From Sandaracinaceae bacterium (GTDB lineage: Bacteria > Myxococcota_A > Polyangia > Polyangiales > JADJQN01): a stretch of DNA of 64,000 bases. This document shows, one piece after another, positions 1 to 8,394 of this stretch. The translations under genes and the position numbers were made by a program. Location of the stretch: contig JADJQN010000001.1 in NCBI GenBank assembly GCA_016712745.1, positions 1,240,001 through 1,304,000 on the forward strand, read 5' to 3'. Positions within the stretch are counted from its first letter, which is position 1, and every line of letters starts with the position of its first letter. The notes under the pieces are model-generated. The model was given only the letters and a program-made list of their open reading frames with translations, had not been told where the DNA came from and searched no databases.

Positions 1-1
1 C

Positions 2-733
2 GCACTCAAGCTTATTGATGACGCACTCGACCTATCCGAAGGCGATGACGAGATCGCCGACACGATGCTGCTCAAGTTCGACGCGCTCGTTCATCAAGGC
101 AATAAGGAAGCCGCCGCGCGCGTGATCGCCGCCCTCCCCGATGGCCCCTTTGAGAATCCATCGCTCGACTTCATGATCGGTCGCGCCAAGTTCGAAATCG
201 GCGACGTAGACGGTGCCGAACCGCGCATCCGTCGCGCGCTCGAGCAAGACAAAGAGAATCCCGATGCGCATTACTACATGGCCCTCGTCCATGAAGCGCG
301 CGGCAATATGCGCGATGCCACCGTGTGCTTTCTTCATGCGCGCGACCTCGATCTGCAAATGGACAATCCTCCCTGGACCATGCCGGCCGATCAGTTCGAA
401 GCCCGTGTCCAAGCCGCGATTCAAAAACTACCCAAGGAGCTCGCCGCCGCGCTCGACGGCTCGCTCGTGGTCGTCGCCGAAGCGCCGGGCGTTGAAGTCG
501 TGGCCGATGGAGTCGACCCGCGCGTGACCGTGCTCCTCGAGGACCTCGCGGATATCAAGGTTGGCGCGGCCCCTCGCGTCGGGCGCGTCTTCGTGTACCA
601 GCGCAACGTGGAACGCGTCGCGGTCGGGCCAGGCGAAGTCGAAGACGAAGTCGCGCGCGCCATTGAAATCGAACTTGGCGCAGCCTTCCCGGCTCTTATT
701 CAAAAGCCCGAAACTCCGCCCGCAAATCACTGA
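2..733 (+). CDS. TPR protein with C-terminal degenerate zincin-like metallopeptidase domain (5' partial)
   Basis: The reading frame is open from the first bases of the window, so the true start lies upstream; 243 residues are visible. The first ~110 residues are TPR-like helix pairs (for example a segment reading NPDAHYYMALVHEARGN). The last ~110 residues resemble the PF06262 zincin-like domain: the LPKELAAAL opening, a loop predicted to lie over the active site, and the VFVYQRNVER strand. In the family a V..tliHEiaHhfG helix follows; here that helix reads VARAIEIELGAAF, so both zinc-binding histidines are missing. It is probably a non-catalytic fold used for protein contacts. The stop codon overlaps the convergent pseudouridine synthase gene by 7 nt. 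TPR call is firm; the zincin relationship is from pattern memory. Confidence 0.7.
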   Translation, partial: ALKLIDDALDLSEGDDEIADTMLLKFDALVHQGNKEAAARVIAALPDGPFENPSLDFMIGRAKFEIGDVDGAEPRIRRALEQDKENPDAHYYMALVHEARGNMRDATVCFLHARDLDLQMDNPPWTMPADQFEARVQAAIQKLPKELAAALDGSLVVVAEAPGVEVVADGVDPRVTVLLEDLADIKVGAAPRVGRVFVYQRNVERVAVGPGEVEDEVARAIEIELGAAFPALIQKPETPPANH

Positions 734-1452
734 TCGAGCAAGGACGCTTCGCCGCCGAGCGCTGTCCACAGAGCTCGCATGTCGGCAGGCACTGGTGCGC
801 GCAGCGTGTGCGAGCCCTCGGCATCGACGCGCGGCAAAACGAGCTCTGCGCAATGCAGCATCACGCGCCGCGCGAGATGAACGCGTCCGTCGGGCGTCGT
901 GATGTGCTTCTTGCCCTTGTAATGAACGTCGCCCAGCAGCGGAACACCTGCGTGCGAGGCATGCAGACGAAGCTGATGCGTGCGTCCGGTCTCGGGCCTT
1001 AGCTCGAGCAAGACGCCGTGTGAAGCTACAGAGCGCACGGCGTAGCGGGTCGCTGCGAGTTTGTGCGCTATGCGCGACTCCGTCGGCACAACCATTCGCT
1101 TGCGCGGATCACGCGTATCAATCGCAATCGGAAAGTCCCAACGGCCTTCGCCGGGCTGGGGCGCGGTCTCGGCGAGCGCGAGGTAGAGGCGCTGATACTG
1201 ATTCTTCGCGCGCGCCTCGCGCAGCGCCGCAATGCCACGGGTCGTGCGCGCGAACGTCACGAGCCCTGTGACATCGGCGTCCAAACGCGACGAGGCGTGC
1301 ATGCGTTCAGCGCCTGGGTCCAACGTCTTTGCAATCGCAGCGAGGCAAGGACCGTCGTCGGGCGACGTGGTGGGAAGGCCGCTCGGCTTCGAGAGCACGA
1401 GCAAGTGCTTGTCTTGAAAAATGATCGAGACGCTGGGGCTTTCAGACGCCAC
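727..1452 (-). CDS. RluA-family pseudouridine synthase
   Basis: A 241-residue protein of the RluA/RsuA superfamily, which isomerises uridine to pseudouridine in rRNA or tRNA. It lacks an N-terminal S4 domain and begins almost directly with the catalytic fold (DKHLLVLSKPSGLPTT, near residue 14). The active-site motif, HRLDxxTSG in most members, reads SRLDADVTGLVTFA here and keeps the catalytic Asp. The LRPETGRTHQLRLHASHAG motif is intact. Its start overlaps the end of the upstream PEP-utilising enzyme gene by 11 nt, so the two are probably co-transcribed. The RNA target cannot be told from sequence; short S4-less members include RluA and TruC types. Confidence 0.88.
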   Translation of the reverse strand: MASESPSVSIIFQDKHLLVLSKPSGLPTTSPDDGPCLAAIAKTLDPGAERMHASSRLDADVTGLVTFARTTRGIAALREARAKNQYQRLYLALAETAPQPGEGRWDFPIAIDTRDPRKRMVVPTESRIAHKLAATRYAVRSVASHGVLLELRPETGRTHQLRLHASHAGVPLLGDVHYKGKKHITTPDGRVHLARRVMLHCAELVLPRVDAEGSHTLRAPVPADMRALWTALGGEASLLDQ

Positions 1453-4132
1453 GTGGTTCGCCTTGCGCAGCAGGCGTCACGATTTGGACAGTGCCAGCAT
1501 CGCCGTCGACGCGAATGACATCACCACTCCGAATTACGCGCGTGCCCACTTTCACGTTCATCACGGCGGGCAGGCCGTATTCGCGCGCCACGATCGCGGC
1601 GTGCGAAAGCGGTCCGCCGAGATCCGTCACGAGCGCGCCCGCTACGAGAAAGAGCGGAGACCAGCCAACGTCAGCATAAGGCGCAACCAGAATCTCCCCG
1701 GCTCGGAACTGCCCTGCGTCCGCAGGGGACATCAACACATGCGCCACGCCCTCGACGACGCCGCCGCTCGAAGCGAGGCCGGACAAAACGTTGGTGTCTG
1801 GCGCGGGAGGTGGCGCCGGCGGCGGGAAGCCGACGAAGGTATCCGGCGGGTCCGGGAGCGACACGTCGCGTTCGAACTGCATCCGCCGCGCACGTACCAA
1901 CGTTGCGACGGTCGACAAGCGACCGGTGAGGTACGCGCGGAGCTCTTCAACTGTGAGGAAGAACGCCGAATCTCTGCCGCAATGTTCACGCGAGTCGATG
2001 CGGCGCGATGCTTCGCGCGCGACGCCGCGATACAAGCCCAGAACGTCCGTCGAGTGCGCGCGAAGACGTTCGCGCAAACGAACGAAGCGCTGCACGAGCG
2101 CGAGCAAATGGCGAAACGCTGCGCGGGTCGGTCCTAGCAAGCGCGTCTCAATCTCCGCCTCGGCTTCAGCACGCAGCTGGCGTTGGCGCTGCTCGATCGC
2201 CAGGGGATTGCGCGCGGCGTCGGGCGCGCTCTGCAAGTGAAGGCGCAGCGTCACGAAGAGCAGCGAAGGATCTTCCCGCCAGCGCGGCTCGGCGATCTCA
2301 GCCTCGCGAGGACCACGACCGCCGTACGCGGCGATGAACTTCTCGAGAGCGCGACGGGTCGGACCTTCGGGAAGCGACGAGACCCGCATCTTGCTCGTGT
2401 CGCCGTTCAGAACCTTCTCGCGCGCCGGCGCATCCGCTCTCGCCATTTCGGCTATGTGCCAAAGCGCGGTGCCAGGCGCGGCACTTTCGAGATCCGCAAG
2501 CCCAGTCGTGAGCGAGCGTTCGACCATTTCGACCCGGTCACCAACAAGCGCTCGCAACACTGTGTGCAGGACAATCGTGCTCGACAGAAGATTGCCGTAA
2601 CACGTGAGCATGATTGCGCCGGTTTCATCGAGCAGGTTTTCTACGTCGTTGAGCGTGTGTGCAAGCGCTGCCGCCGAAAGGATACGAAGGTCGATGCTTT
2701 GAATCCGACGGAACTCTTCGCGGAACGCGCGCTCAAACGCTTCGACTCGGCGCCCGATGGCAAAATTCTCCCGAACAAAACGCGCCGCAGTCAGCGGCAA
2801 GCGCATTAGAAACGCCGTGTGGCCGCGCGGCTCGATGCTCGCCTCGAGCGTTTCGACTTCACCGCCGCCGCCGAAAGAGAGGATCGTCTTGGGACTGAGC
2901 CCCGGAACCTGCGACGCAATCGCCACCATTTCGGTGAGGTTCAAGTAGATGCGCCCGCGAAAACTGCCGACAAGCTCAGCATCTTTTGGAACGGAGCAAC
3001 CCATCGATCCGAACGCGCGGCGAAAGCCAAGATCACTAAACTGGCTCAGCACCGACCAAGTGAGCGGCGTGGCAACGCCTGGCAATGCCTCACCCACATT
3101 CACGTTCGACCAAACGATCTTTGCGCGCGCCGCATATGCTTCTCGCGGCTTGCGCGCTTTCTTCGCCGATGGCCGCAACGATAACGCGGTAACGGGGCGC
3201 GCCTGCAGTACGTAGAGAGTTCCGCTCGCAATGGCCCACTCGATATCGCGTGCATCGCCGAAGTGCGCTTCGACGCGACGGCCCAATGCCACAAGATCCG
3301 CGATGGTGTGTTCCGAGAGCGCTTCGCGGGCGCTCTCGGATTCGGACACAGCCTCTTCGCGCGTGCCCCCCGTGAGCACGCCTACGGCCCTCTTCTGCTT
3401 CTCGCCAAGCACGCGATCGCGAACAAAGCCGCTCGATTTTTCGATGCGATAACTGTCCGGCGACACGCGCCCGTCGACCACGAGCTCGCCAAGACCGTAG
3501 GCCGCATTCAGCACCATCTCGTTGCTGTCCCCAGTGAGCGGATTCACCGTAAACAACACGCCCGAGACGTCAGCAGGCACCATCGCTTGCACGACCACGC
3601 CTACCGCCGCGTCCACAGCTCCGCTCACCGTCTTGAGGTACGCGATGACGCGCGGCTCAAATGCGCTTGCAAAGCATGCACGCACCGCATCGAAGAGGCC
3701 CTGTTCATCGACAATGTTCAAGAAGGTCGAGTGCAGGCCAGCCGCTGAAGCCGCCTCGTCATCTTCGCGCGTCGAGGACGAACGAACAGCTACCGCATGC
3801 GCGCCCTCGCGCCGTAGATCAGCGAGCACCTGCTGCAGCGCACGGACGAGCCCATCGCTCAGCGGTGCGGTACGAACGCGCTCTTTCAAACGGCGCAGCC
3901 GTGCTTCGTTAACCACATTCTCGGGTGCCGCCAAAAGGGCCGCAATGCGATCGTCTTCGGGCAACGCTTCCGCGATGAAAGCCGCACCAATATCGCCGCT
4001 CAGCGCGTAGGCGGCCGGCACAGGGAAACCGGCGCGCGCCAGTGCCGCTAGGTTCTTGGCCTTCCCGCCAAAACCTTCGGCGCGCCGAGGCACGATGGTT
4101 TCAATACGTCGTAGCAGTGGGATCCCGCTCAT
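1442..4132 (-). CDS. PEP-utilising enzyme, PPDK/PEP synthase-like, with rifampicin phosphotransferase-type layout
   Basis: An 896-residue protein. I chose the ATG at 4132 because the encoded start (MSGIPLLRRIE, then GFGGKAKNLAALARAGFPVP) matches the normal opening of this family and avoids overlap with purF; the frame is open further upstream. The N-terminal ATP-grasp portion has AVAVRSSSTREDDEAAS and GVLFTVNPLTGD. The C-terminal swivelling domain has DLGGPLSHAAIVAREYG with the phosphorylatable His near residue 844. The protein ends about 50 residues after that His, so the PEP/pyruvate-binding TIM barrel of true PEP synthase and PPDK is absent. This order (ATP-binding, middle, His domain at the extreme C terminus) is that of rifampicin phosphotransferases and related dikinase-type enzymes. 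Substrate unknown. Confidence 0.85.
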   Translation of the reverse strand: MSGIPLLRRIETIVPRRAEGFGGKAKNLAALARAGFPVPAAYALSGDIGAAFIAEALPEDDRIAALLAAPENVVNEARLRRLKERVRTAPLSDGLVRALQQVLADLRREGAHAVAVRSSSTREDDEAASAAGLHSTFLNIVDEQGLFDAVRACFASAFEPRVIAYLKTVSGAVDAAVGVVVQAMVPADVSGVLFTVNPLTGDSNEMVLNAAYGLGELVVDGRVSPDSYRIEKSSGFVRDRVLGEKQKRAVGVLTGGTREEAVSESESAREALSEHTIADLVALGRRVEAHFGDARDIEWAIASGTLYVLQARPVTALSLRPSAKKARKPREAYAARAKIVWSNVNVGEALPGVATPLTWSVLSQFSDLGFRRAFGSMGCSVPKDAELVGSFRGRIYLNLTEMVAIASQVPGLSPKTILSFGGGGEVETLEASIEPRGHTAFLMRLPLTAARFVRENFAIGRRVEAFERAFREEFRRIQSIDLRILSAAALAHTLNDVENLLDETGAIMLTCYGNLLSSTIVLHTVLRALVGDRVEMVERSLTTGLADLESAAPGTALWHIAEMARADAPAREKVLNGDTSKMRVSSLPEGPTRRALEKFIAAYGGRGPREAEIAEPRWREDPSLLFVTLRLHLQSAPDAARNPLAIEQRQRQLRAEAEAEIETRLLGPTRAAFRHLLALVQRFVRLRERLRAHSTDVLGLYRGVAREASRRIDSREHCGRDSAFFLTVEELRAYLTGRLSTVATLVRARRMQFERDVSLPDPPDTFVGFPPPAPPPAPDTNVLSGLASSGGVVEGVAHVLMSPADAGQFRAGEILVAPYADVGWSPLFLVAGALVTDLGGPLSHAAIVAREYGLPAVMNVKVGTRVIRSGDVIRVDGDAGTVQIVTPAAQGEPRGV

Positions 4133-4219
4133 CGGCGGCGAAAGCTTAGTCCCTTCGCATGGTTCGGGGAAGCGGTCTTGCCTCGACTTCGTAGGGCCCC
4201 AGGAGTACATACGCGAGCC

Positions 4220-5638
4220 ATGAACGAGGATGCTTTTCTCGACGACCACTTTCACGATCAGTGCGGTGTCTGCGGCGGCTTCGGCGCCGAGGAAGCGGCC
4301 AACCTGACCTACCTCGGGCTGCACTCTCTGCAGCATCGCGGTCAGGAAGCGGCTGGTATTGCTAGCAGCGATAGTCGGCAGCTTTTCGTGCATCGCGCGA
4401 ACGGTCTAGTTCAAGACGTCTTTACCAACGAAGTGATCGCCGGCCTTCAAGGTGATCGTGCGATCGGTCACGTCCGCTACTCAACGGCGGGCGGCGGGCA
4501 CATCAAGAACGCACAGCCCATCGCCATCGACTACCAGTTTGGTTCGATCGCCGTGGGTCATAACGGCAACATCACCAACGCAGATCATCTTCGCGCTGAG
4601 CTCGAAGCGGCCGGCTCCATTTTTCAGACGACAAGCGACACAGAAGTCGTCGTGCATCTGATCGCGCGATCGAAAGAGAAGACGACCGTCGGCCGCATCG
4701 CAGATGCCCTGCGTCGTGTTGAGGGCGCTTTCTCGATGGTCTTCCTGACACCGGACGAACTTGTCGCGGTTCGCGACCCATGGGGCTTTCGACCCTTGTG
4801 CCTTGGCACATTCAAAGACGGTTTTGTCGTTTCGTCGGAACCGCCGGCGTTCGATCTGATCACCGCATCCTATTTACGCGACGTCGAACCCGGTGAGATG
4901 GTCATTGTCGATCGCACAGGCATGCGCACAGAGCGCCCTTTCGAGAAAAAGCCCTCGAACATGTGCATTTTCGAGTATGTCTACTTCGCCCGCCCCGACT
5001 CGACGCTCGGCGGAGTGAGCGTCTACGAAGCGCGCAAAGAGATGGGTCGCTTGGTTGCCAAAGAGCATCCCGTTGACGCAGACCTCGTGATCCCCGTGCC
5101 CGACAGCGGAGTCGCGGCCGCCCTTGGTTATAGCAACGCAACCGGTATCCCGTTCGAGCTCGGCCTCATTCGAAGTCACTATGTCGGCCGCACCTTCATT
5201 GAGCCCAGTCAGTCCATTCGCCACTTCGGTGTGCGTTTGAAGCTGAGCCCCGTGCGCGATCTTCTGGCAGGCAAGCGTGTAATCGTCGTCGACGATTCGA
5301 TTGTGCGCGGCACCACCAGTCGCAAAATTGTAAAGATGCTTCGCGACTGCGGCGCGAAAGAAGTTCACTTGCGTATCAGTTCGCCCCCTACCCGCTGGCC
5401 TTGCTTCTACGGCATCGACACACCATCACGCCGCGAGCTTATCGCGAGCAGCCACAGCACGGAGGAAATCGCGCGCTACGTAACAGCGGACACGGTCGGC
5501 TACCTGAGCATTGAAGGGCTGCACCAAGCGGTTCGCGGGGGCGGCTATTGCGATGCGTGCTTCACCGGAAACTACCCGGTGCCTCTTTCAACCGACGTAC
5601 CCGCGCACAAGAAGTCTTTGCCGCTTGTCGGCGTCTGA
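4220..5638 (+). CDS. purF: Amidophosphoribosyltransferase
   Basis: A 472-residue enzyme for the first committed step of purine synthesis (PRPP plus glutamine to phosphoribosylamine). A 14-residue leader precedes CGVCGGFGAEEA, so Cys15 should become the N-terminal nucleophile after propeptide removal, as in the Bacillus-type enzyme. The PRTase loop VIVVDDSIVRGTTSR is intact. Four cysteines in the expected contexts (MCIFEYVYFARP, PCFYGIDTP and YCDACFTG, the last with two) indicate the Fe-S-containing class. AGGAG lies 14 nt before the chosen ATG. It is divergent from the PEP-utilising gene with an 87-nt spacer; purH and purD are 34 kb away on the other strand. Confidence 0.96.
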   Translation: MNEDAFLDDHFHDQCGVCGGFGAEEAANLTYLGLHSLQHRGQEAAGIASSDSRQLFVHRANGLVQDVFTNEVIAGLQGDRAIGHVRYSTAGGGHIKNAQPIAIDYQFGSIAVGHNGNITNADHLRAELEAAGSIFQTTSDTEVVVHLIARSKEKTTVGRIADALRRVEGAFSMVFLTPDELVAVRDPWGFRPLCLGTFKDGFVVSSEPPAFDLITASYLRDVEPGEMVIVDRTGMRTERPFEKKPSNMCIFEYVYFARPDSTLGGVSVYEARKEMGRLVAKEHPVDADLVIPVPDSGVAAALGYSNATGIPFELGLIRSHYVGRTFIEPSQSIRHFGVRLKLSPVRDLLAGKRVIVVDDSIVRGTTSRKIVKMLRDCGAKEVHLRISSPPTRWPCFYGIDTPSRRELIASSHSTEEIARYVTADTVGYLSIEGLHQAVRGGGYCDACFTGNYPVPLSTDVPAHKKSLPLVGV

Positions 5639-5707
5639 GTTCTGCACGCGCGACGATCGCCTCGAATTTGCCCGATTTACAGGCATTTTACGTCCCAATC
5701 ACCCCGT

Positions 5708-5719
5708 GGGTGATCACCC
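5708..5719. promoter_or_regulatory. Perfect 12-bp palindrome in the purF downstream spacer
   Basis: GGGTGATCACCC is a perfect palindrome in the otherwise featureless 5639-5805 stretch after purF, about 90 nt upstream of a possible small gene. It has no T-tract and is therefore not a typical terminator. It could be an operator for a dimeric regulator. No function is shown. Confidence 0.3.
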
Positions 5720-5805
5720 CTTAGGTCGATTCAGACACTCATCGATTTGGCGTTATCTCTTTTCAGTTGCTGCAGTGCGCAGCGGAAAGTAGGAAAGGCC
5801 ACCCC

Positions 5806-5973
5806 ATGACAGTAGTTCTTAGTTGCATTGTACGTCGCCCCAAGCGCTCGGACGAAAAGCTCACCGTACCGTGCAAGCACCTGTCTTCCGCGCGTGAGCG
5901 AGTCATGAACGAAAGCGCGATGGCCATCCACGCGCGTCCCACGGTTCCGGCCCCACGCCAACTTAAGCTCTAA
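5806..5973 (+). CDS. Possible small basic protein (55 aa)
   Basis: The ATG at 5806 is preceded by AGGAAAGG, about 8 nt upstream, a good ribosome binding site for an otherwise empty 400-bp gap between purF and the Kelch lipoprotein gene. The product (starting MTVVLSCIVRRPKRSDEK) is rich in Arg, Lys and His, has two cysteines (in VLSCIV and VPCKH), and shows no signal peptide or membrane segment. I recognise no family. The ribosome binding site is the main support; a chance open frame in GC-rich DNA is a real alternative. No other gene is evident between 5639 and 6042. Confidence 0.35.
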   Translation: MTVVLSCIVRRPKRSDEKLTVPCKHLSSARERVMNESAMAIHARPTVPAPRQLKL

Positions 5974-6042
5974 GAAGCAACTGACGGCGGTCGCGCGGTC
6001 CTCGCTGTGTGCGTTGATGCAGCCCGCGCTTGGGACCCGTCC

Positions 6043-7290
6043 TTAGCGCGTTCGCGACTCAAAGAACACTGCGCCAGTCTCGCTGACGCCGGTCAGGAGC
6101 ACACGTCGGTCGTGCAGGAGCGTCGCCGTACCGGCGGCGGAACCGGTCTCATCGGCTATGTTGATAGTCTCACGAAACGTGTTCGTCGACGTTTCGTATA
6201 TCTTCGGGTCGAGCATTCCTGAATACGAGAGGTATCCTGCGATGAAGAGATTTCCGTCCGGGAGAAGCGACGCGACGTGCCCGGAGGAGTGGGCGCCCGC
6301 AGGATTGTCCACTAAAATCCAAGAGTTCGATTCCGGAAAATAACGGGCAGCAGAGCTCCGTGAGAGTACCAAGACGGTTTGGTTGCTGAGCAAGGTCGCG
6401 GAGTGCTGCAGCAACTCGGCGCTCGACTGCACCATGCGAACGGCGTCGTGCCAGCTTCCACGTGCGATGTCCAGACGCTCACTTGTCGCGAACTCGGCTC
6501 CAGCCGTGCGCGAAAAACTCCCGCCCACGAGGACCTGCGGTCCTTCGGTCAGAATCGCGAGGTGTAACGCGCGCGCCTCGATCATCGACGGTCCGGCGGT
6601 CCATTGCCCTGTCTCGGGCTCGAAGACCTCTGTCGACGAGGTGTAATTCGCGGGGGACCCACTGGCAGCATCAGGCGCGGCAGAAAACGCGCCTCCGGTG
6701 ACTCCGCCCGTCACCAGAACACGGCCATCGGGAAGCCTCACGCTCGCGTGACTGTAGCGCGGCGTATGCATCGGCGATTGCGGTCGCACTTGCATCATCG
6801 TTGGATCAATGATCAAAGCGTCCGCGCACGGAGCATCCACACCGGAAACAGGGCTATGCGCCGCGCCGCCGACCACAAGCACCGTTCCATCACCGAGAAG
6901 AGTCGCTGTGTGTTGCAAAGGCGTGCGTCGTCCGAAGTCGAGCGCATGCCATTCATCGCGCGCCGGATCGAAGATCGCCGCGTTTTCCATTCCGAGGACA
7001 AACACGCGACCGTCGGCGAGAAGAGTCGCGGAGAGGACATGCGGTGGACAGCCTGCGGGAGCGACCGTCCAACGGGCACAATGGCTCGGCCCGTCCTCGG
7101 TAAACCCCGCGGGGCAGCCAACGCCGGCATCGTTCGTCGAACCGTCGGGCACGATTATCGCGGCGTCAGAACCCGAGTCGCCGATGAAAATCCCAGCGTC
7201 CGGCGGCGCAGCTGTCTGAGGTGTCGATTGAGCGCACGCGACGATGGAGCAGGCGGCGAACCCTAGAATCCAAGCTTGTTGGTTGTGCAT
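6043..7290 (-). CDS. Kelch-repeat beta-propeller lipoprotein
   Basis: A 415-residue protein with a signal sequence ending in SIVAC, a good lipobox, so it should be lipidated and anchored in an outer membrane or periplasmic face. After an Asp/Gly-rich linker come Kelch/galactose-oxidase-like blades, with repeated signatures such as GTVLVVGGA, GRVLVTGGVTGG and PQVLVGGSFSR and LxDGRV/LLPDGN strands between them, probably six or seven in all. No catalytic residues of galactose oxidase can be identified. It is divergent from a LysR regulator gene 64 nt away, with a dyad-symmetric site between the two starts, so it is a likely target of that regulator. Substrate or binding partner unknown. Confidence 0.85.
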   Translation of the reverse strand: MHNQQAWILGFAACSIVACAQSTPQTAAPPDAGIFIGDSGSDAAIIVPDGSTNDAGVGCPAGFTEDGPSHCARWTVAPAGCPPHVLSATLLADGRVFVLGMENAAIFDPARDEWHALDFGRRTPLQHTATLLGDGTVLVVGGAAHSPVSGVDAPCADALIIDPTMMQVRPQSPMHTPRYSHASVRLPDGRVLVTGGVTGGAFSAAPDAASGSPANYTSSTEVFEPETGQWTAGPSMIEARALHLAILTEGPQVLVGGSFSRTAGAEFATSERLDIARGSWHDAVRMVQSSAELLQHSATLLSNQTVLVLSRSSAARYFPESNSWILVDNPAGAHSSGHVASLLPDGNLFIAGYLSYSGMLDPKIYETSTNTFRETINIADETGSAAGTATLLHDRRVLLTGVSETGAVFFESRTR

Positions 7291-7326
7291 GCGCTCAAAC
7301 TGGCCGGAGAGCGCGTAAACGACAAG

Positions 7327-7348
7327 TGAATAGTTTTCATGCTATTCA
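7327..7348. promoter_or_regulatory. Dyad-symmetric site between LysR gene and Kelch lipoprotein gene
   Basis: TGAATAG, 8 nt, CTATTCA: a perfect 7-bp inverted repeat in the 64-nt divergent spacer, 7 nt before the GTG start of the LysR gene. Its AT-rich dyad form and position match LysR-family operators, although the symmetric T/A pair is separated by 12 rather than the classical 11 nt. Likely an autoregulatory operator; inference only. Confidence 0.5.
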
Positions 7349-7354
7349 TGCCCA

Positions 7355-8260
7355 GTGAGCATCAATGTAGATTTGACGTCGCTTCGGTATTTCCTTCATG
7401 TCGCAGCGGCGGGCAGCTTTGTGGGCGGAGCCGCTCGCGCTCACGTCTCGCCTCCCGCCGTGAGCAAAGCCATTCGCAAGCTTGAAACCGATCTCGATGC
7501 CAAGCTCTTCGAGCGAACCACGCGCCGCGTCGTGTTAACGCAGGCAGGCCAAGTTGCGCTCCATCACGCCCGCGGGGTGCTGCAAGGTGTTGACGAGCTC
7601 GGCGCAGACCTAGCTGGCGCGGCCAGTACGCCCCGCGGACCGTTACGCGTTGCGGCGATGGAGGTCTTCTCCGCGGATCTACTGCCGCGCGCCCTCTCCG
7701 CGCTGGTAGCAAAACACCCGGCGGTCATCCCGCAATGCTACGAGATGATCCCGCAGCGCATGACAGAGCTCCTCGTCGCGGGTGAGCTTGATATTGCATT
7801 CACTATCGGTGCCACTGCAATGCCAGGCATCGAGCTGCACGCACTCGGAGTCTCGCGCGGCGCGTTAGTCTGCGGCAAGCGCCATCCGCTGTACGCCACG
7901 CGCAAGGTCACAAGCAAAGATCTTTTGCGCTATCCGTCCGTCGTACCGAAGTTTCTCGGTGCCGAGCATCTGCCCAGCCTGGACGCTTTCCCCGAAGAAC
8001 GAGCGCCGCGTCTCGTCGGCGCAACCATTGAGCTTTTGCAAATGGGCATCGGCCTCGTCCTGCATGGCCAATACATGGGCTTCTTCCCGGAGATTTGCGT
8101 GCGCCATCACCTCAAGGACGGTTCCTTACGCGCGCTCCGCGGAGCGCCAGTGGGCGCTCCGTTCAAGCTTCAAGCGCTTACGCGCGCCGGAGTTTCACAA
8201 AAGCCCGCGACGACGTTGTTGATCAATGAGGTCAAACGAACGGTGAAGGCTCGGAGCTAG
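7355..8260 (+). CDS. LysR-family transcriptional regulator
   Basis: A 301-residue regulator starting at GTG. The N-terminal winged helix-turn-helix (about residues 7-66) is classical: LRYFLHVAAAGSFVGGAARA, then SPPAVSKAIRKLE and LFERTTRRVVLTQAG. The rest is the periplasmic-binding-protein-like effector domain, beginning near RGPLRVAAMEVFSADLLP. It is transcribed away from the Kelch lipoprotein gene, the usual arrangement for a LysR regulator and its target. The dyad at 7327-7348 sits against its start and may serve both promoters. The effector is unknown. No co-directional gene follows immediately; 8261-8394 contains nothing I can identify. Confidence 0.93.
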   Translation: MSINVDLTSLRYFLHVAAAGSFVGGAARAHVSPPAVSKAIRKLETDLDAKLFERTTRRVVLTQAGQVALHHARGVLQGVDELGADLAGAASTPRGPLRVAAMEVFSADLLPRALSALVAKHPAVIPQCYEMIPQRMTELLVAGELDIAFTIGATAMPGIELHALGVSRGALVCGKRHPLYATRKVTSKDLLRYPSVVPKFLGAEHLPSLDAFPEERAPRLVGATIELLQMGIGLVLHGQYMGFFPEICVRHHLKDGSLRALRGAPVGAPFKLQALTRAGVSQKPATTLLINEVKRTVKARS

Positions 8261-8394
8261 CAGAGCGTCACGCATTGTCTCGCGACGATTCGCGGCGCGA
8301 CCGTACTATTTGGCGATTCCTAGAACGAAGGGACCGGCTATGGACGTTCGGTGATTCGCCCGCAGGTTTCGCGCGTGCAACGTTGGGTGTCGTG

